A stretch of DNA of 64,000 bases, taken from an uncultured Gammaproteobacteria bacterium (lineage in GTDB: Bacteria; Pseudomonadota; Gammaproteobacteria; Pseudomonadales; Pseudohongiellaceae). The stretch is taken from contig CAJXSF010000002.1 in the NCBI GenBank assembly GCA_913061515.1, positions 1 through 64,000 on the forward strand, read 5' to 3'. Position numbers and translations under genes: made by a program. How positions within the stretch are numbered: the first letter of the stretch is position 1; each line of letters opens with the position of its first letter. Below the pieces are notes generated by a model that saw only the letters and a program-made list of their open reading frames with translations, was not told where the DNA came from and made no database searches. This document shows positions 1 to 8,574 of this stretch, piece after piece.

Positions 1-49
1 ACGAGATGTAGAGAGGTCTCGTGGGCTCGGAGATGTGTATAAGAGACAG
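1..49 (+). other. Illumina Nextera i7 adapter fused to contig end (artefact)
   Basis: Bases 31-49 are AGATGTGTATAAGAGACAG, the Tn5 mosaic end used in Nextera libraries. Bases 16-30 (GTCTCGTGGGCTCGG) are the standard read-2 overhang before it. Bases 1-7 (ACGAGAT) match the end of the P7 flow-cell primer, and bases 8-15 (GTAGAGAG) sit where the 8-base i7 index lies; from memory they match index N707. The whole P7-index-adapter order is intact, so this is library sequence rather than a transposon. Genomic sequence begins at about base 50. Any protein starting here carries the familiar artefactual peptide ending MCIRDR. Confidence 0.98.
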
Positions 50-542
50 GCTATTAGTTATCTCCTCCTCTATCTCACACGACTTACTAAAACGCTGCTT
101 GGCACCGGACATCACCGAGAAACAGGAATTAAACTACGCGCGAATAAGCATCTTTATCGCCGTGTTAATCGCAGGTTATTTTGGCATTAACCCGCCAGGG
201 TTTGTCGCAGAGGTGGTGGCATTCGCGTTTGGTCTCGCCGCCGCTTCATTTTTCCCCGCAATCGTCCTAGGCATTTTCTATAGCCGCATGAACCGTCAAG
301 GGGCAGTGGCAGGGATGCTGACAGGCTTCGCTTTCACCGCAAGCTATATCATATTTTTTAAGTTTATTAACCCAGAGATGAGCACTGCAGAAAATTGGTG
401 GTTTGGTATTTCGCCGGAAGGAATTGGGACAATGGGCACTATTTTAAATTTACTTGTGGCTTTGACCGTCTGCCGTTTCACAGCCCCGCCCCCAGAATAT
501 GTACAGCGCATTGTTCGCCATATCAGACTTCCGGGGGAGTAG
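50..542 (+). CDS. Sodium:solute symporter (SSS family), C-terminal part only
   Basis: About 163 residues of an inner-membrane sodium/solute symporter, cut at its 5' end by the contig end. At least three hydrophobic helices are visible: around IFIAVLIAGYFGI, VVAFAFGLAAASFFPAIVLGIFY and LLVALTVCRF. The pattern FGLAAASFFPAIVLGIFYSRMNRQGAVAGML is broken here only for description; its FxPA...G.F..R.N..GA.AGM spacing is typical of ActP-like and VC_2705-like SSS members. An ATG at 25 lies inside adapter sequence and is not a start. Substrate cannot be told; acetate or another small acid is a guess from the family. The TAG stop at 540-542 lies 8 bases from the convergent mrp gene. Confidence 0.85.
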
Positions 543-550
543 TGAAAGCA

Positions 551-1372
551 TTAGTCGTCGGTTTCGGTAAACGTAGGGGCTGACACACTTTCTTCTGCTA
601 ATTGCTCAACACGTTGCACCATCGCATCGGCCAGAGCCAAATACGCTTGCGCCACCGCACCGTCTGGCTGAGCGATGACAATTGGCGTGCCATTGTCGGT
701 ATGCTCACGAATGCCTAAATCCAAAGGCAAGGAACCGATGACTGTAATCCCGTAATCTTGCGAGAGCTGCTCGCCCCCACCGGTCCCAAAAATCGCCTCT
801 GCGTGCCCACAATTAGAACAAATGTGAACTCCCATATTTTCAACAACGCCAAGCAATGGCACTTTCACTTTGCGAAACATCTCGATGCCTTTACGGGCAT
901 CCAACAACGCTACATCCTGCGGAGTTGTGACGATGATTGCTCCAGAAATATTCGCCGACTGGGATAGACTTAGCTGTATATCCCCAGTCCCTGGTGGCAT
1001 ATCAACAATCAGATAATCTAAGTCTGACCACAAGGTATCTTTAAGTATTTGATTAAAGGCGCCCACAATCATTGGCGCTCGCCAGACCATAGGCGTATTC
1101 GGGTCTACCAAATACCCCATCGAGTTAGACTCAATGCCATGGGCAATAATGGGCTCCATGAATTTGTTATCGACTATCGATGGCCTAGTACCAGCCTTCA
1201 CACCTAGCATTAACGGTTGGCTCGGACCATAGATATCGGCGTCCAACAACCCTACTTTAAAGCCTCGGCGCTTAAGCGCTAAGGCAAGGTTCACCGCTGT
1301 GGTGGATTTTCCGACCCCACCCTTACCCGATGCGACGCAGACTATCTTTTTGATATTTCTAAGTTTTTCCAA
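551..1372 (-). CDS. apbC: Mrp/ApbC-type iron-sulfur cluster carrier ATPase
   Basis: Cytosolic P-loop ATPase of the Mrp/NBP35 family, which holds and passes on Fe-S clusters. The deviant Walker A GKGGVGKST is at residues 17-25, followed by the LLDADIYGPSQP switch region and VDMPPGTGD (Walker B). A CxxC pair in HICSNCGHAEA is the conserved cluster-bridging motif. At 273 residues it lacks the N-terminal MIP18/DUF59 domain that brings many bacterial Mrp proteins to about 360. The chosen start is TTG at 1372 with GGAAGAG eight bases upstream; no ATG fits better. The family call is firm; the physiological role is family knowledge. Confidence 0.93.
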   Translation of the reverse strand: MEKLRNIKKIVCVASGKGGVGKSTTAVNLALALKRRGFKVGLLDADIYGPSQPLMLGVKAGTRPSIVDNKFMEPIIAHGIESNSMGYLVDPNTPMVWRAPMIVGAFNQILKDTLWSDLDYLIVDMPPGTGDIQLSLSQSANISGAIIVTTPQDVALLDARKGIEMFRKVKVPLLGVVENMGVHICSNCGHAEAIFGTGGGEQLSQDYGITVIGSLPLDLGIREHTDNGTPIVIAQPDGAVAQAYLALADAMVQRVEQLAEESVSAPTFTETDD

Positions 1373-1446
1373 TTTATCAACTCTTCCGATTAACGTGATA
1401 GCAACATAAAATAGTGAAGACGCCCATTATCCATCTAAGGAGCAAG

Positions 1447-1590
1447 ATGGAACAAGCCATCAATCATGAGATCAACGCAAACGTGAAGATTGCCTAACAG
1501 CACATTTGCTCATGGAAAAAACTAGACGAGTACGCTAATCTGCAAAGGTTTCTAGCAAGTATCGCCGATATTTCTACGGCTGAGGATTGA
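1447..1590 (+). pseudogene. Possible small gene interrupted by one stop codon
   Basis: An ATG at 1447 has a good ribosome site (AAGGAG, four bases away). Its frame stays open to TGA at 1588-1590 except for a single TAA at 1495-1497. Reading through would give about 47 residues, the second half being QHICSWKKLDEYANLQRFLA and a short acidic end. As written it makes a 16-residue peptide. It may be a decayed small gene, a leader peptide, or chance. I do not recognise the product. The 225-base gap between the divergent apbC and the next gene holds nothing else I can name. Confidence 0.25.
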
Positions 1591-1597
1591 ATTAGCT

Positions 1598-2152
1598 ATG
1601 TCCAAGGCGTCGATTGCCCTTTGTATTGCCCTTATTGTTCCACAGATCGCCTACCCGCAAGGCTCAGATGCCTCGACAGGTGCGGCCGATGAAGAGGAAT
1701 ATCCAATAAAGTATTCGATTTACTCCAGTGCTTGGGGGACTCGAAGTAACGCGGGCCTACGTCTTATTGCGCAGAACTTGAGTGACAACGAAGCGGTATT
1801 GGAGTCCATCACGTTTATCGACGAAGATGACTCACTGGTTCGCACCGATCTCAATCTCGAGATCAGCGTCCCTGGGCATGGATGGGCTGAGAAAGAGATG
1901 GAGTATGTCGACCTCTTGTTTGGCAGCGAATGCATCAGCCGCATCATGGAAGAAGACTGGAAGCTTGTTGAGATTTCCAACTACACGCTCAATCCATCCG
2001 TTCGCGGCCTCATCATCGAGGACACAGATTCGTTTCGCATTTACCAATGCGTGCGCAATGTGCAAGTGAGTTGGACCAATACCAAAACGGGCAACACCAA
2101 CGCACACACAGAGTGGGTTCTTTATCATTTCGAAAGACTTTTGATTAACTAA
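1598..2152 (+). CDS. Secreted protein of unknown function
   Basis: 184 residues, not recognised. The N-terminus (KASIALCIALIVPQIAYPQG) is a Sec signal peptide, with cleavage likely just before or after the YPQG. The mature part is acidic and beta-rich in appearance, with two cysteines (GSECIS and IYQCVR) that could form a disulfide in the periplasm. It has no membrane segment after the signal. It is followed at once by a strong terminator at 2164-2196 and stands alone, so context gives no clue to its job. The ATG at 1598 has only a weak upstream GAGG. Confidence 0.6.
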   Translation: MSKASIALCIALIVPQIAYPQGSDASTGAADEEEYPIKYSIYSSAWGTRSNAGLRLIAQNLSDNEAVLESITFIDEDDSLVRTDLNLEISVPGHGWAEKEMEYVDLLFGSECISRIMEEDWKLVEISNYTLNPSVRGLIIEDTDSFRIYQCVRNVQVSWTNTKTGNTNAHTEWVLYHFERLLIN

Positions 2153-2163
2153 ATTTCAGGCGT

Positions 2164-2196
2164 AAAAAAAGGGGCTATTAATAGCCCCTTTTTTTA
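2164..2196. terminator. Bidirectional intrinsic terminator
   Basis: GGGGCTAT (2171-2178), a two-base loop, and ATAGCCCC (2181-2188) form a perfect 8-bp stem. It is flanked by seven A on the left and eight T on the right, so it works for both the upstream secreted-protein gene and the convergent hppA. Confidence 0.93.
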
Positions 2197-2206
2197 TGTG
2201 CAGTTG

Positions 2207-4357
2207 TTAACCGCCCATCAATACCCCACCGTATTGCACAAAGAATGGTGCAAAAACGAGTGAGAGAATCGCTGACAATTTGATCAGGATGTTCAAAGAA
2301 GGACCAGAGGTATCTTTTAATGGGTCGCCTACTGTATCGCCCACCACGGCTGCTTTGTGTACCTCGGAGCCTTTGCCTCCAAGATTACCAGCCTCCACAT
2401 ACTTCTTCGCATTGTCCCATGCTCCACCACTATTGGATGACGCAATCGCCAAGACACCCCCTGTCACTAATGACCCGGCAAGGATCCCTGCCACCGCAGG
2501 AACGCCAAACAGAAAGCCCACCACTAGAGGCGTCCCCATGATGAGTACCCCTGGGGCGATCATTTCACGCAATGCTGCTTTTGTAGAGATGGCCACACAC
2601 TGAGCATAGTCAGGCTCTGCAGTGCCTTCCATAATGCCGGGAATAGTATTGAACTGACGGCGCACCTCTTCAATCATGTCGAAAGCTGCTTTACCAACCG
2701 ACTTCATAGTCATTGCAGTGAACAGAAACGGCAAAACCGCCCCCAAAAACAAGCTCACAAACACAATTGGGTCTAGCAGATTGATAGAGCCCAAGAGGTC
2801 ATAACTATCACCTCGCTGTTCCTTCATTAACGCATCGGCACTCGTTAAGAACGCAGCAAATAATGCCAAAGAAGTCAGAATTGCAGCTCCAATTGCGAAG
2901 CCTTTGCCGATTGCTGCAGTCGTATTGCCGGCTGAATCGAGAATATCTGTGCGACGACGAACCTCTTTATCGAGCCCTGCCATTTCAGCGATGCCGCCAG
3001 CGTTATCGGCAACTGGTCCATAAGCGTCGATAGTCAGTGCGATCGCCAAGGTGCCAAGCATCCCTAAAGAGCCAATCGCTACCCCGTACATGCCTCCAAG
3101 CTCCCAGGAAATGAAAATGGCGATAGCAATGGCGATATAGGGCAACACGGTACTCTTATACCCTAGAGCCAAACCATAAATAATGTTTGTAGCGGCACCT
3201 GTCTCACAGGACTTGGCCACCTCTTGAACCGGCGAGTATTTATCAGAGGTGTAGTAACCGGTCAGCAGCCCAACGGCTAGCCCTGCAACCAAACCAGAGA
3301 AGAAACACCAGTAAATCCCCATGCTTGAATAAGTCACATCACGCAGGACAAACTGCTCTGGAATCATCATCCCGGTGACAAAATACATACTGATCGCCAT
3401 CAAAATGCTGGAGATAATCAGCAACTTCATCAATGCCGGCGCTACGTCTTCTTCTTTCTTTACTGAGACGCACATGAGCGTTATCAAGCTAATTGGAATA
3501 CCCACAGCACTGATCATGATCGGATAAAGTAGTGCGTCAATATTGCCCGCAAAGACAACCGCGCTAATGACCATTGCCGCACAAGTACTTTCGGCACATG
3601 ATCCAAATAGGTCTGCCCCCATACCCGCGACATCGCCAACATTGTCTCCAACGTTGTCAGCGATAACCGCTGGGTTACGAGGATCATCCTCTGGAATCCC
3701 TTTCTCAACTTTGCCCACAAGGTCAGCGCCCACATCTGCCGCTTTGGTGAAAATTCCACCGCCAACACGAGCAAATAGCGCGATTGTGGAACCACCTAGG
3801 CCGAACCCAGCAATGATCTCCATCAACACATAGTTGGGCAGATCCGCTGGTACCCAGGCCTTCATTGCCACATATACTAGGACCAGGCCCAGCACCGCTA
3901 AGCTCACTAGCGCAAAGCCCATCACGGCTCCAGAGTTCAGGGCCACTTTATAGGCATCGCTGATGTCGTTGCGTGCAGAAACGGTGGTTCGCGCATTACC
4001 CTGCGTGGCAATCTTCATACCGATATAACCGGATGCGATTGAGATGATACCGCCGAATAGAAAAGCCACTGCGGTATAGAGACCCTCCCGAGTATCGGGA
4101 GTGTGATTATCGTCGATAAGCACCGCGATAATCGCGGCAAACACCAACATAAAGATAGCGAGAAATTTGTACTCCTGCTTCAGAAATGCCATGGCACCCT
4201 GGGCAATTGCACCGTGAATGAATTTAAGTCGGGTCTTTTGTTCGCCTTCAAGACCGAGGTCCAACGGCACACTCATTACTTGGCGCATATAGACATACGC
4301 CACGCCCAAACCGAAAAGTGAAAGCAAAATCGTAATACTAATTGTCATGCCTGGCAT
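2207..4357 (-). CDS. hppA: Membrane-bound ion-pumping pyrophosphatase, K+-dependent type
   Basis: 716-residue polytopic inner-membrane protein (about 16 helices) that couples pyrophosphate hydrolysis to H+ or Na+ export. The substrate-binding motif [15 protein letters not shown] lies at residues 206-220, with further Asp-rich loops ([19 protein letters not shown], residues 235-253; [17 protein letters not shown]). The GNTTAA motif at 477-482 has Ala where K+-independent enzymes carry Lys, so the enzyme is predicted to need K+ (known from family mutagenesis). Whether it pumps H+ or Na+ cannot be settled by eye. ATG at 4357 has AGGGG about ten bases upstream; an in-frame ATG three codons in is the alternative. 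It is monocistronic and ends at a shared terminator. Confidence 0.97.
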   Translation of the reverse strand: MPGMTISITILLSLFGLGVAYVYMRQVMSVPLDLGLEGEQKTRLKFIHGAIAQGAMAFLKQEYKFLAIFMLVFAAIIAVLIDDNHTPDTREGLYTAVAFLFGGIISIASGYIGMKIATQGNARTTVSARNDISDAYKVALNSGAVMGFALVSLAVLGLVLVYVAMKAWVPADLPNYVLMEIIAGFGLGGSTIALFARVGGGIFTKAADVGADLVGKVEKGIPEDDPRNPAVIADNVGDNVGDVAGMGADLFGSCAESTCAAMVISAVVFAGNIDALLYPIMISAVGIPISLITLMCVSVKKEEDVAPALMKLLIISSILMAISMYFVTGMMIPEQFVLRDVTYSSMGIYWCFFSGLVAGLAVGLLTGYYTSDKYSPVQEVAKSCETGAATNIIYGLALGYKSTVLPYIAIAIAIFISWELGGMYGVAIGSLGMLGTLAIALTIDAYGPVADNAGGIAEMAGLDKEVRRRTDILDSAGNTTAAIGKGFAIGAAILTSLALFAAFLTSADALMKEQRGDSYDLLGSINLLDPIVFVSLFLGAVLPFLFTAMTMKSVGKAAFDMIEEVRRQFNTIPGIMEGTAEPDYAQCVAISTKAALREMIAPGVLIMGTPLVVGFLFGVPAVAGILAGSLVTGGVLAIASSNSGGAWDNAKKYVEAGNLGGKGSEVHKAAVVGDTVGDPLKDTSGPSLNILIKLSAILSLVFAPFFVQYGGVLMGG

Positions 4358-4568
4358 CTTACGGTATCCCCTATATTGTTTTTGTTAACGGACCCCGCCG
4401 ACTGTAGCATATCAATCCGGACAAACAAAGCAGGGACCAAAGCTTCCAAAAAGCATTATGGAACACAGGGAATCAAGGGGTTTCAAGCCAGTGAAGGCCA
4501 TAGAAGAATGGTTAACGAGGATTCAATAAGTGGCGTTATTGTCGCCGCGTTCCAAGTCAACAAACGAA

Positions 4569-4760
4569 TCAACGAGATGGTTTTTTGGACTTCTTTTTGC
4601 GCTTAGCACTACCCACACGGGCGGCCTTCAGTTTAGCTGCGGGTTTAGCGTCCATGCGGGCGGCCCTGAACGCCTCCCGCATATTCTGCAAGCGCTCTTC
4701 TTTGACTTTGTACTGCCGTTGCTCGAGCGCCTTAGTGATATCGACTATTTCGCCGGTCAT
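4569..4760 (-). CDS. Small basic protein of unknown function
   Basis: 63 residues with an amphipathic middle (ALEQRQYKVKEERLQNMREA) and a Lys/Arg-rich tail (AKRKKKSKKPSR). Not recognised. Its ATG overlaps the stop of the upstream lipoprotein gene in a TAATG arrangement, so translation is probably coupled and the two products may work together. The tail suggests binding to nucleic acid or an acidic surface, but that is only inference. Without the coupling, an ORF this short would be doubtful. Confidence 0.6.
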   Translation of the reverse strand: MTGEIVDITKALEQRQYKVKEERLQNMREAFRAARMDAKPAAKLKAARVGSAKRKKKSKKPSR

Positions 4761-5392
4761 TACTGTGCTAGCGCCTCAGCTTCGCGTTTCAACGTATTCT
4801 TGCGTGCCTCAAGATCTACTAGTAAATCTTTTTCAAGAGGCACCAATAACTCGCCTTGCGCATTCGTGTTGCTGTATTTGCGCTGTTCCGCATTGAGTGC
4901 ATCGAGCAAGGCTTGCGCCGCTGCGATGGTTTCTTCGTATTTGCTATTGGCCGCTAGTCTTGAGGCATTGCTAGCGCGCAAGGCCTCGATCTGTGTTTCT
5001 AGCTCCGCGATACGCGCTTGCTGTGCCTGCTCCCTTGCTCTGGCGGCACGTCGGGCCTGCTCGGCCGCAGCGATTCGCGCTGCTTCTTCGCGCTCGGCTT
5101 GTGCCTCAGCTTCTGCCGCTGCTTGCGCTATTCGAGCCGCCTCTTCTCGCTCGGCCGCCTCCTGCCTTGCGCGCTCGGCTTCAATGCGTGCGATACGAGC
5201 GCGCTCTTGCGCAGCGCGAGTCGCCGCTGCTTGCTCTGCAGCTCTCTGACTCTCTATCACACTGGCTTGATCGATTGCAGCTTGCTCCTGCGTATTACTA
5301 GAAGCACAGCCTACCAACCCTAGCACTATAGCCCCAAGCACACACAGTTTGACGTTCGCTGCGAATTTATTGGGTTTTGTGTAGTGTTTCAT
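4760..5392 (-). CDS. Coiled-coil lipoprotein rich in Ala, Glu and Arg
   Basis: 210 residues. A signal peptide ending LVGC (lipobox, Cys at residue 29) is followed by a long uninterrupted helix of E/A/R/Q repeats, roughly residues 40-160, such as AAEREEAARIAQAAAEAE and AAEQARRAARAREQAQQ. This predicts a rod-like coiled coil anchored to the outer membrane and spanning the periplasm. The C-terminal 50 residues are less regular (NTNAQGELLVPLEKDLLVD). Similar Lpp- or TolA-like rods tie membrane to wall or scaffold envelope complexes, but no specific family was recognised. It forms a two-gene unit with the basic 63-residue protein through a TAATG overlap. Confidence 0.75.
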   Translation of the reverse strand: MKHYTKPNKFAANVKLCVLGAIVLGLVGCASSNTQEQAAIDQASVIESQRAAEQAAATRAAQERARIARIEAERARQEAAEREEAARIAQAAAEAEAQAEREEAARIAAAEQARRAARAREQAQQARIAELETQIEALRASNASRLAANSKYEETIAAAQALLDALNAEQRKYSNTNAQGELLVPLEKDLLVDLEARKNTLKREAEALAQ

Positions 5393-5556
5393 TTTGCAGA
5401 ATCCTATTTAATCGATGAGGTGTCGCTATAATTCGTTCAAGACTTGACGACACCATAATCAGTCACTGATAGTAGGGTCAAGCAACGAGTACAGCGCCAA
5501 GACTTGCACTTTATATCTATAATTCAGGAATTTGTCAGCATTTATGCTGAATTCTC

Positions 5557-6882
5557 ATGACAAAAGCCCGCAACATCAGTTACCTAAGTCGAATCAGACG
5601 CATCATAGGCCTTCTCCTAGGGCTTGTCTTGTTGCTCGCCGTCTTGATTTTTCAGTGGCAACCTAGTGTTCCCGACAACCCGACGCTCGATAATCTTGCT
5701 ATTAATACGATTGAACAGCTTATTGTCGACAATGCTCCCGCGTCCATTAGTGCTCCGGGCGAAGTCAGCCTTCACCTAGATAACGAAGAACTAAACCTTC
5801 TTGCAGCGTTCTTATTGCAAAATGTCCCTAGCCTCAATGCTGTTACTACAAATGTCGCCATCGATGATGGCAATGCCACCGTGGACATGAGCATTCCATT
5901 AGCAACCCCAATAAAGACAAGCTATCTCAATCTACACACTCAGGTACGCCAGATCGAAGAGCAAGTGGAGCTATATTCAGTAAAAGTCGGCTACTTGCCT
6001 ATCCCAAGCGCCTTAGTCCGGTTTCTGCGCAGCCGGGCTGAGGAACAATTGGCAAGCACCTATGTCAATTATCAACAAATAAGCGACTTGCAACGCAGTA
6101 TTCGCACAATTGATTTTCACAAAGACGCCCTAGAGATTCATTTAGATTGGGACCCAAAATTGCTCGCCCAAGTACAAACCCAAGCAGAACAATTGCTCTT
6201 AAGCGCCGAAGACAAAGACAAGATCGTATTTTACTTTGGCCAGATCATCGAGTTAGCGCAAGCTCAAGACGAGAACACCCGCAGCATTTCCCTAAACACA
6301 CTCCTCGTTCCCCTATTCAATACCGCTTACGACCGTATTGCCGGTGGAGCCAATCCGTTGAGCGAAAATCGCGCCCTTCTACAGGCACTTTCTTTGTACG
6401 TTAATGAATCAGACCTAAGCCAATTGATTGACCCTCCAAGTGCGGCTGCTCTCATCACCCCTCGTCGCCTGAATGTCACTATTCAGCGGCGCCCAGATCT
6501 TGCGCAGCATTTCACTAGCTCCGCCGCAATGAGTGCCACCGTTGGGGCAGGCGTTGCCGGAATACTCTCGACTAGCAAAGAGGTCCATGATGCCCGTTAT
6601 CGCTCAGGGTTTAGTTTTAGCGATCTCACAGCGAATACGGCAGGTGCTGCACTAGGCATGGCGGCAACTAAAAATGTCAGCGATGCAAAACGCTTTGCCC
6701 AACGCATCGCCTTCGCCACACAGGAAAGCGACTATATGCCCCCTGTGTCTCGAGACAATGCAGGGTTAACCGAGAATGACTTCTCCGCTCAGTTTACCGA
6801 CCGCAATAGCCCCGCCTATCGCGCCAAACTCGCCGAAATCGATGCTCAAATTGCTAATCTGCCGATCTACATTGAGGACTAA
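5557..6882 (+). CDS. Membrane-anchored periplasmic protein with YfiM-like C-terminal segment
   Basis: 441 residues. One N-terminal anchor (RIIGLLLGLVLLLAVLIFQW, about residues 14-33) is followed by a large periplasmic domain of unknown type. From about residue 335 the sequence SKEVHDARYRSGFSFSDL and then TANTAGAALGMAAT resembles the KE..D...G.S..DL..N..G pattern of YfiM/DUF2279 lipoproteins. This resemblance is by eye and is inference. The ATG at 5557 is within ATTCTCATGAC, without a clear Shine-Dalgarno sequence. A TATAAT at 5518-5523 is a possible -10 box. It stands alone, so context does not help. Confidence 0.6.
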   Translation: MTKARNISYLSRIRRIIGLLLGLVLLLAVLIFQWQPSVPDNPTLDNLAINTIEQLIVDNAPASISAPGEVSLHLDNEELNLLAAFLLQNVPSLNAVTTNVAIDDGNATVDMSIPLATPIKTSYLNLHTQVRQIEEQVELYSVKVGYLPIPSALVRFLRSRAEEQLASTYVNYQQISDLQRSIRTIDFHKDALEIHLDWDPKLLAQVQTQAEQLLLSAEDKDKIVFYFGQIIELAQAQDENTRSISLNTLLVPLFNTAYDRIAGGANPLSENRALLQALSLYVNESDLSQLIDPPSAAALITPRRLNVTIQRRPDLAQHFTSSAAMSATVGAGVAGILSTSKEVHDARYRSGFSFSDLTANTAGAALGMAATKNVSDAKRFAQRIAFATQESDYMPPVSRDNAGLTENDFSAQFTDRNSPAYRAKLAEIDAQIANLPIYIED

Positions 6883-6972
6883 ACGCCTCTAGCAGTGTTC
6901 AGCTCGACGCAGGTCTTATATACTGCCGCCTTCAAATCCTCGCTACCCCTTGCGCATTAGGACCTTGGCAGC

Positions 6973-8214
6973 ATGAGCACCGACAAGAAAAAAGCCCATT
7001 TCGACACTGTCAATTTACACTCCGACAGGCGTGACAAACCAGAACACGGTGCATTGCATAGAGCGACTCACACATCGATTGCTTTCGAGTATGACGATGC
7101 ACGTGAACTAGCGGCAGTCTTTCAGGGCAAGCGCCCAGGCTACAACTACGCACGCCAACAAAATCCAACTGTAAATGCCTTACAAAAGCGTGTCACCCAA
7201 ATGGAACAGGGTAGTGCGACGGTCGCCTTTGCCACAGGAATGGCCGCTATCGGGTCGATCTTTTTCTCGCTACTAAGAGCGGGGGATCATGTAGTCTCCA
7301 GTGCGTTTTTATTCGGCAATACAAATAGCTTATTCAACACCTTCCGCAACCTTGGAGTCGACGTAAGCTTTGTCGATGCAACCGATGCCGCTAATGTTGC
7401 CGAAGCCATCACCGATCGCACTAAATTGGTCTTTGTAGAAACTATCGCCAACCCTGTTACGCAAGTGGCCGACCTTCAGAAAATTGGCGAGCTTTGCGCA
7501 CAAAAACAGCTTATCTACGTAGTCGATAACACCATCACGACTCCTAGCCTATTTAGCCCTAAATCGGTCGGTGCCTCATTTGTCGTGAACTCTCTATCGA
7601 AATATTTTGGCGGCCATGGCGATGCCTTGGGCGGCGCTGTGACCGATACAGGACTTTACGATTGGGCCCAATATCCGAACATCTTTGACAATTACAAAAC
7701 GGGTGATAGCCACAGTTGGGGCTTAACACAGATCAAAAAGAAGGGTTTACGCGATTTCGGCGCCACTTTGGCACCTGAAGCCGCGCACACATTGGCGTTA
7801 GGCTCTGAAACACTATCTCTGCGAGTAGAGCGTGCTTGCGCAAATGCTCTAGCCCTGGCCCAGTTCTGCGAGGCACACCCACGGGTACGAAGTGTGAATT
7901 ACCCCGGCCTACCGAGCCACCCCCAGCATCAACGTGCCACCGATTTATTCAAACAATTTGGGGCGCTAATGAGCATCGAATTGCACGAAGAGATTGATTG
8001 TTTTGATTTTCTAAATCAGCTCGAATTTGTCGTCTCCTCAAGCAATCTTGGCGACACTCGCACCTTAGCCATCCCAGTTGCACACACTATTTTTTACGAA
8101 ATGGGTGCAGAACGACGTGCCTCTATGGGAATTCCAGATTCATTGATTCGCATTGCAGTAGGCATTGAGAATATCGACGACCTGATTGCTGATTTTAGTC
8201 AGGCACTCGCGTGA
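6973..8214 (+). CDS. Cys/Met-metabolism PLP enzyme (cystathionine gamma-synthase family)
   Basis: 413-residue cytosolic PLP enzyme. The PLP lysine is K210 in NSLSKYFGGHGDALGG, and D185 in YVVDNTITTP contacts the pyridine nitrogen. YNYARQQNPTVNALQ and the C-terminal SLGDTRTLAIPVA segment are typical of gamma-replacing or gamma-eliminating enzymes. It could be an O-acyl- or O-phospho-homoserine sulfhydrylase (MetZ/MetY-like) or a cystathionine gamma-synthase; the eye cannot decide. ATG at 6973 has AGGACC about eight bases upstream. No SAM riboswitch was seen in the 90-base leader. A small Rieske protein gene follows 13 bases later, probably in the same transcript. Confidence 0.88.
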   Translation: MSTDKKKAHFDTVNLHSDRRDKPEHGALHRATHTSIAFEYDDARELAAVFQGKRPGYNYARQQNPTVNALQKRVTQMEQGSATVAFATGMAAIGSIFFSLLRAGDHVVSSAFLFGNTNSLFNTFRNLGVDVSFVDATDAANVAEAITDRTKLVFVETIANPVTQVADLQKIGELCAQKQLIYVVDNTITTPSLFSPKSVGASFVVNSLSKYFGGHGDALGGAVTDTGLYDWAQYPNIFDNYKTGDSHSWGLTQIKKKGLRDFGATLAPEAAHTLALGSETLSLRVERACANALALAQFCEAHPRVRSVNYPGLPSHPQHQRATDLFKQFGALMSIELHEEIDCFDFLNQLEFVVSSSNLGDTRTLAIPVAHTIFYEMGAERRASMGIPDSLIRIAVGIENIDDLIADFSQALA

Positions 8215-8227
8215 GAGAATGTAAAAA

Positions 8228-8572
8228 ATGATGACACTTTGCCACGAAAACGATATCGAAGAAGGCAGCTCTAAAGGCTTCGAAGTAGCAAACAAGTACC
8301 TATTTGCTGTGAAGAAAGATGCACAGATATTTGTATACTACAACTACTGCCCACATCTCGGCACACCTTTAGAATGGCAAGAAGATCAGTTCTTGGACAG
8401 CGATGGCGCGCTCATACAATGCTCCACACACGGCGCATTATTTTTAATTGAGTCCGGCCAATGCATTCAAGGGCCTTGTAAAGGGAAGCATCTCAAAGCC
8501 ATCCCTTTTCAACAAGGCAATGGCTTTATCATGATCAATGAAGAAGATGTCGCGAGACTCGGCCGCATTTAA
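8228..8572 (+). CDS. Small Rieske [2Fe-2S] ferredoxin-like protein
   Basis: 114 residues. The two halves of a Rieske cluster site are clear: C41-P-H43 in NYCPHLGTPLEW and C65-S-T-H68 in IQCSTHGALF. There is no transmembrane segment or signal peptide, so it is a soluble electron carrier, perhaps for an oxygenase or reductase encoded elsewhere. It follows the PLP enzyme by 13 bases, suggesting co-transcription, though no functional link is obvious. The stop lies only two bases from the end of convergent sfsA, with no terminator between them. Confidence 0.88.
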   Translation: MMTLCHENDIEEGSSKGFEVANKYLFAVKKDAQIFVYYNYCPHLGTPLEWQEDQFLDSDGALIQCSTHGALFLIESGQCIQGPCKGKHLKAIPFQQGNGFIMINEEDVARLGRI

Positions 8573-8574
8573 GC

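Noticed and set aside
21-49. N-terminal residues of the symporter encoded by 21-49
   Set aside because: These bases are Nextera adapter; the peptide is an artefact.
4530-5249. 239-codon open frame on the plus strand opposite the lipoprotein gene
   Set aside because: It is Ser/Ala/Cys/Arg-rich low complexity, the mirror of the A/E/R repeat on the minus strand; it has no ribosome site and no recognisable domain.
6883-6972. SAM riboswitch before the Cys/Met PLP enzyme
   Set aside because: The leader is only 90 bases and shows no SAM-box core or terminator-antiterminator pair.
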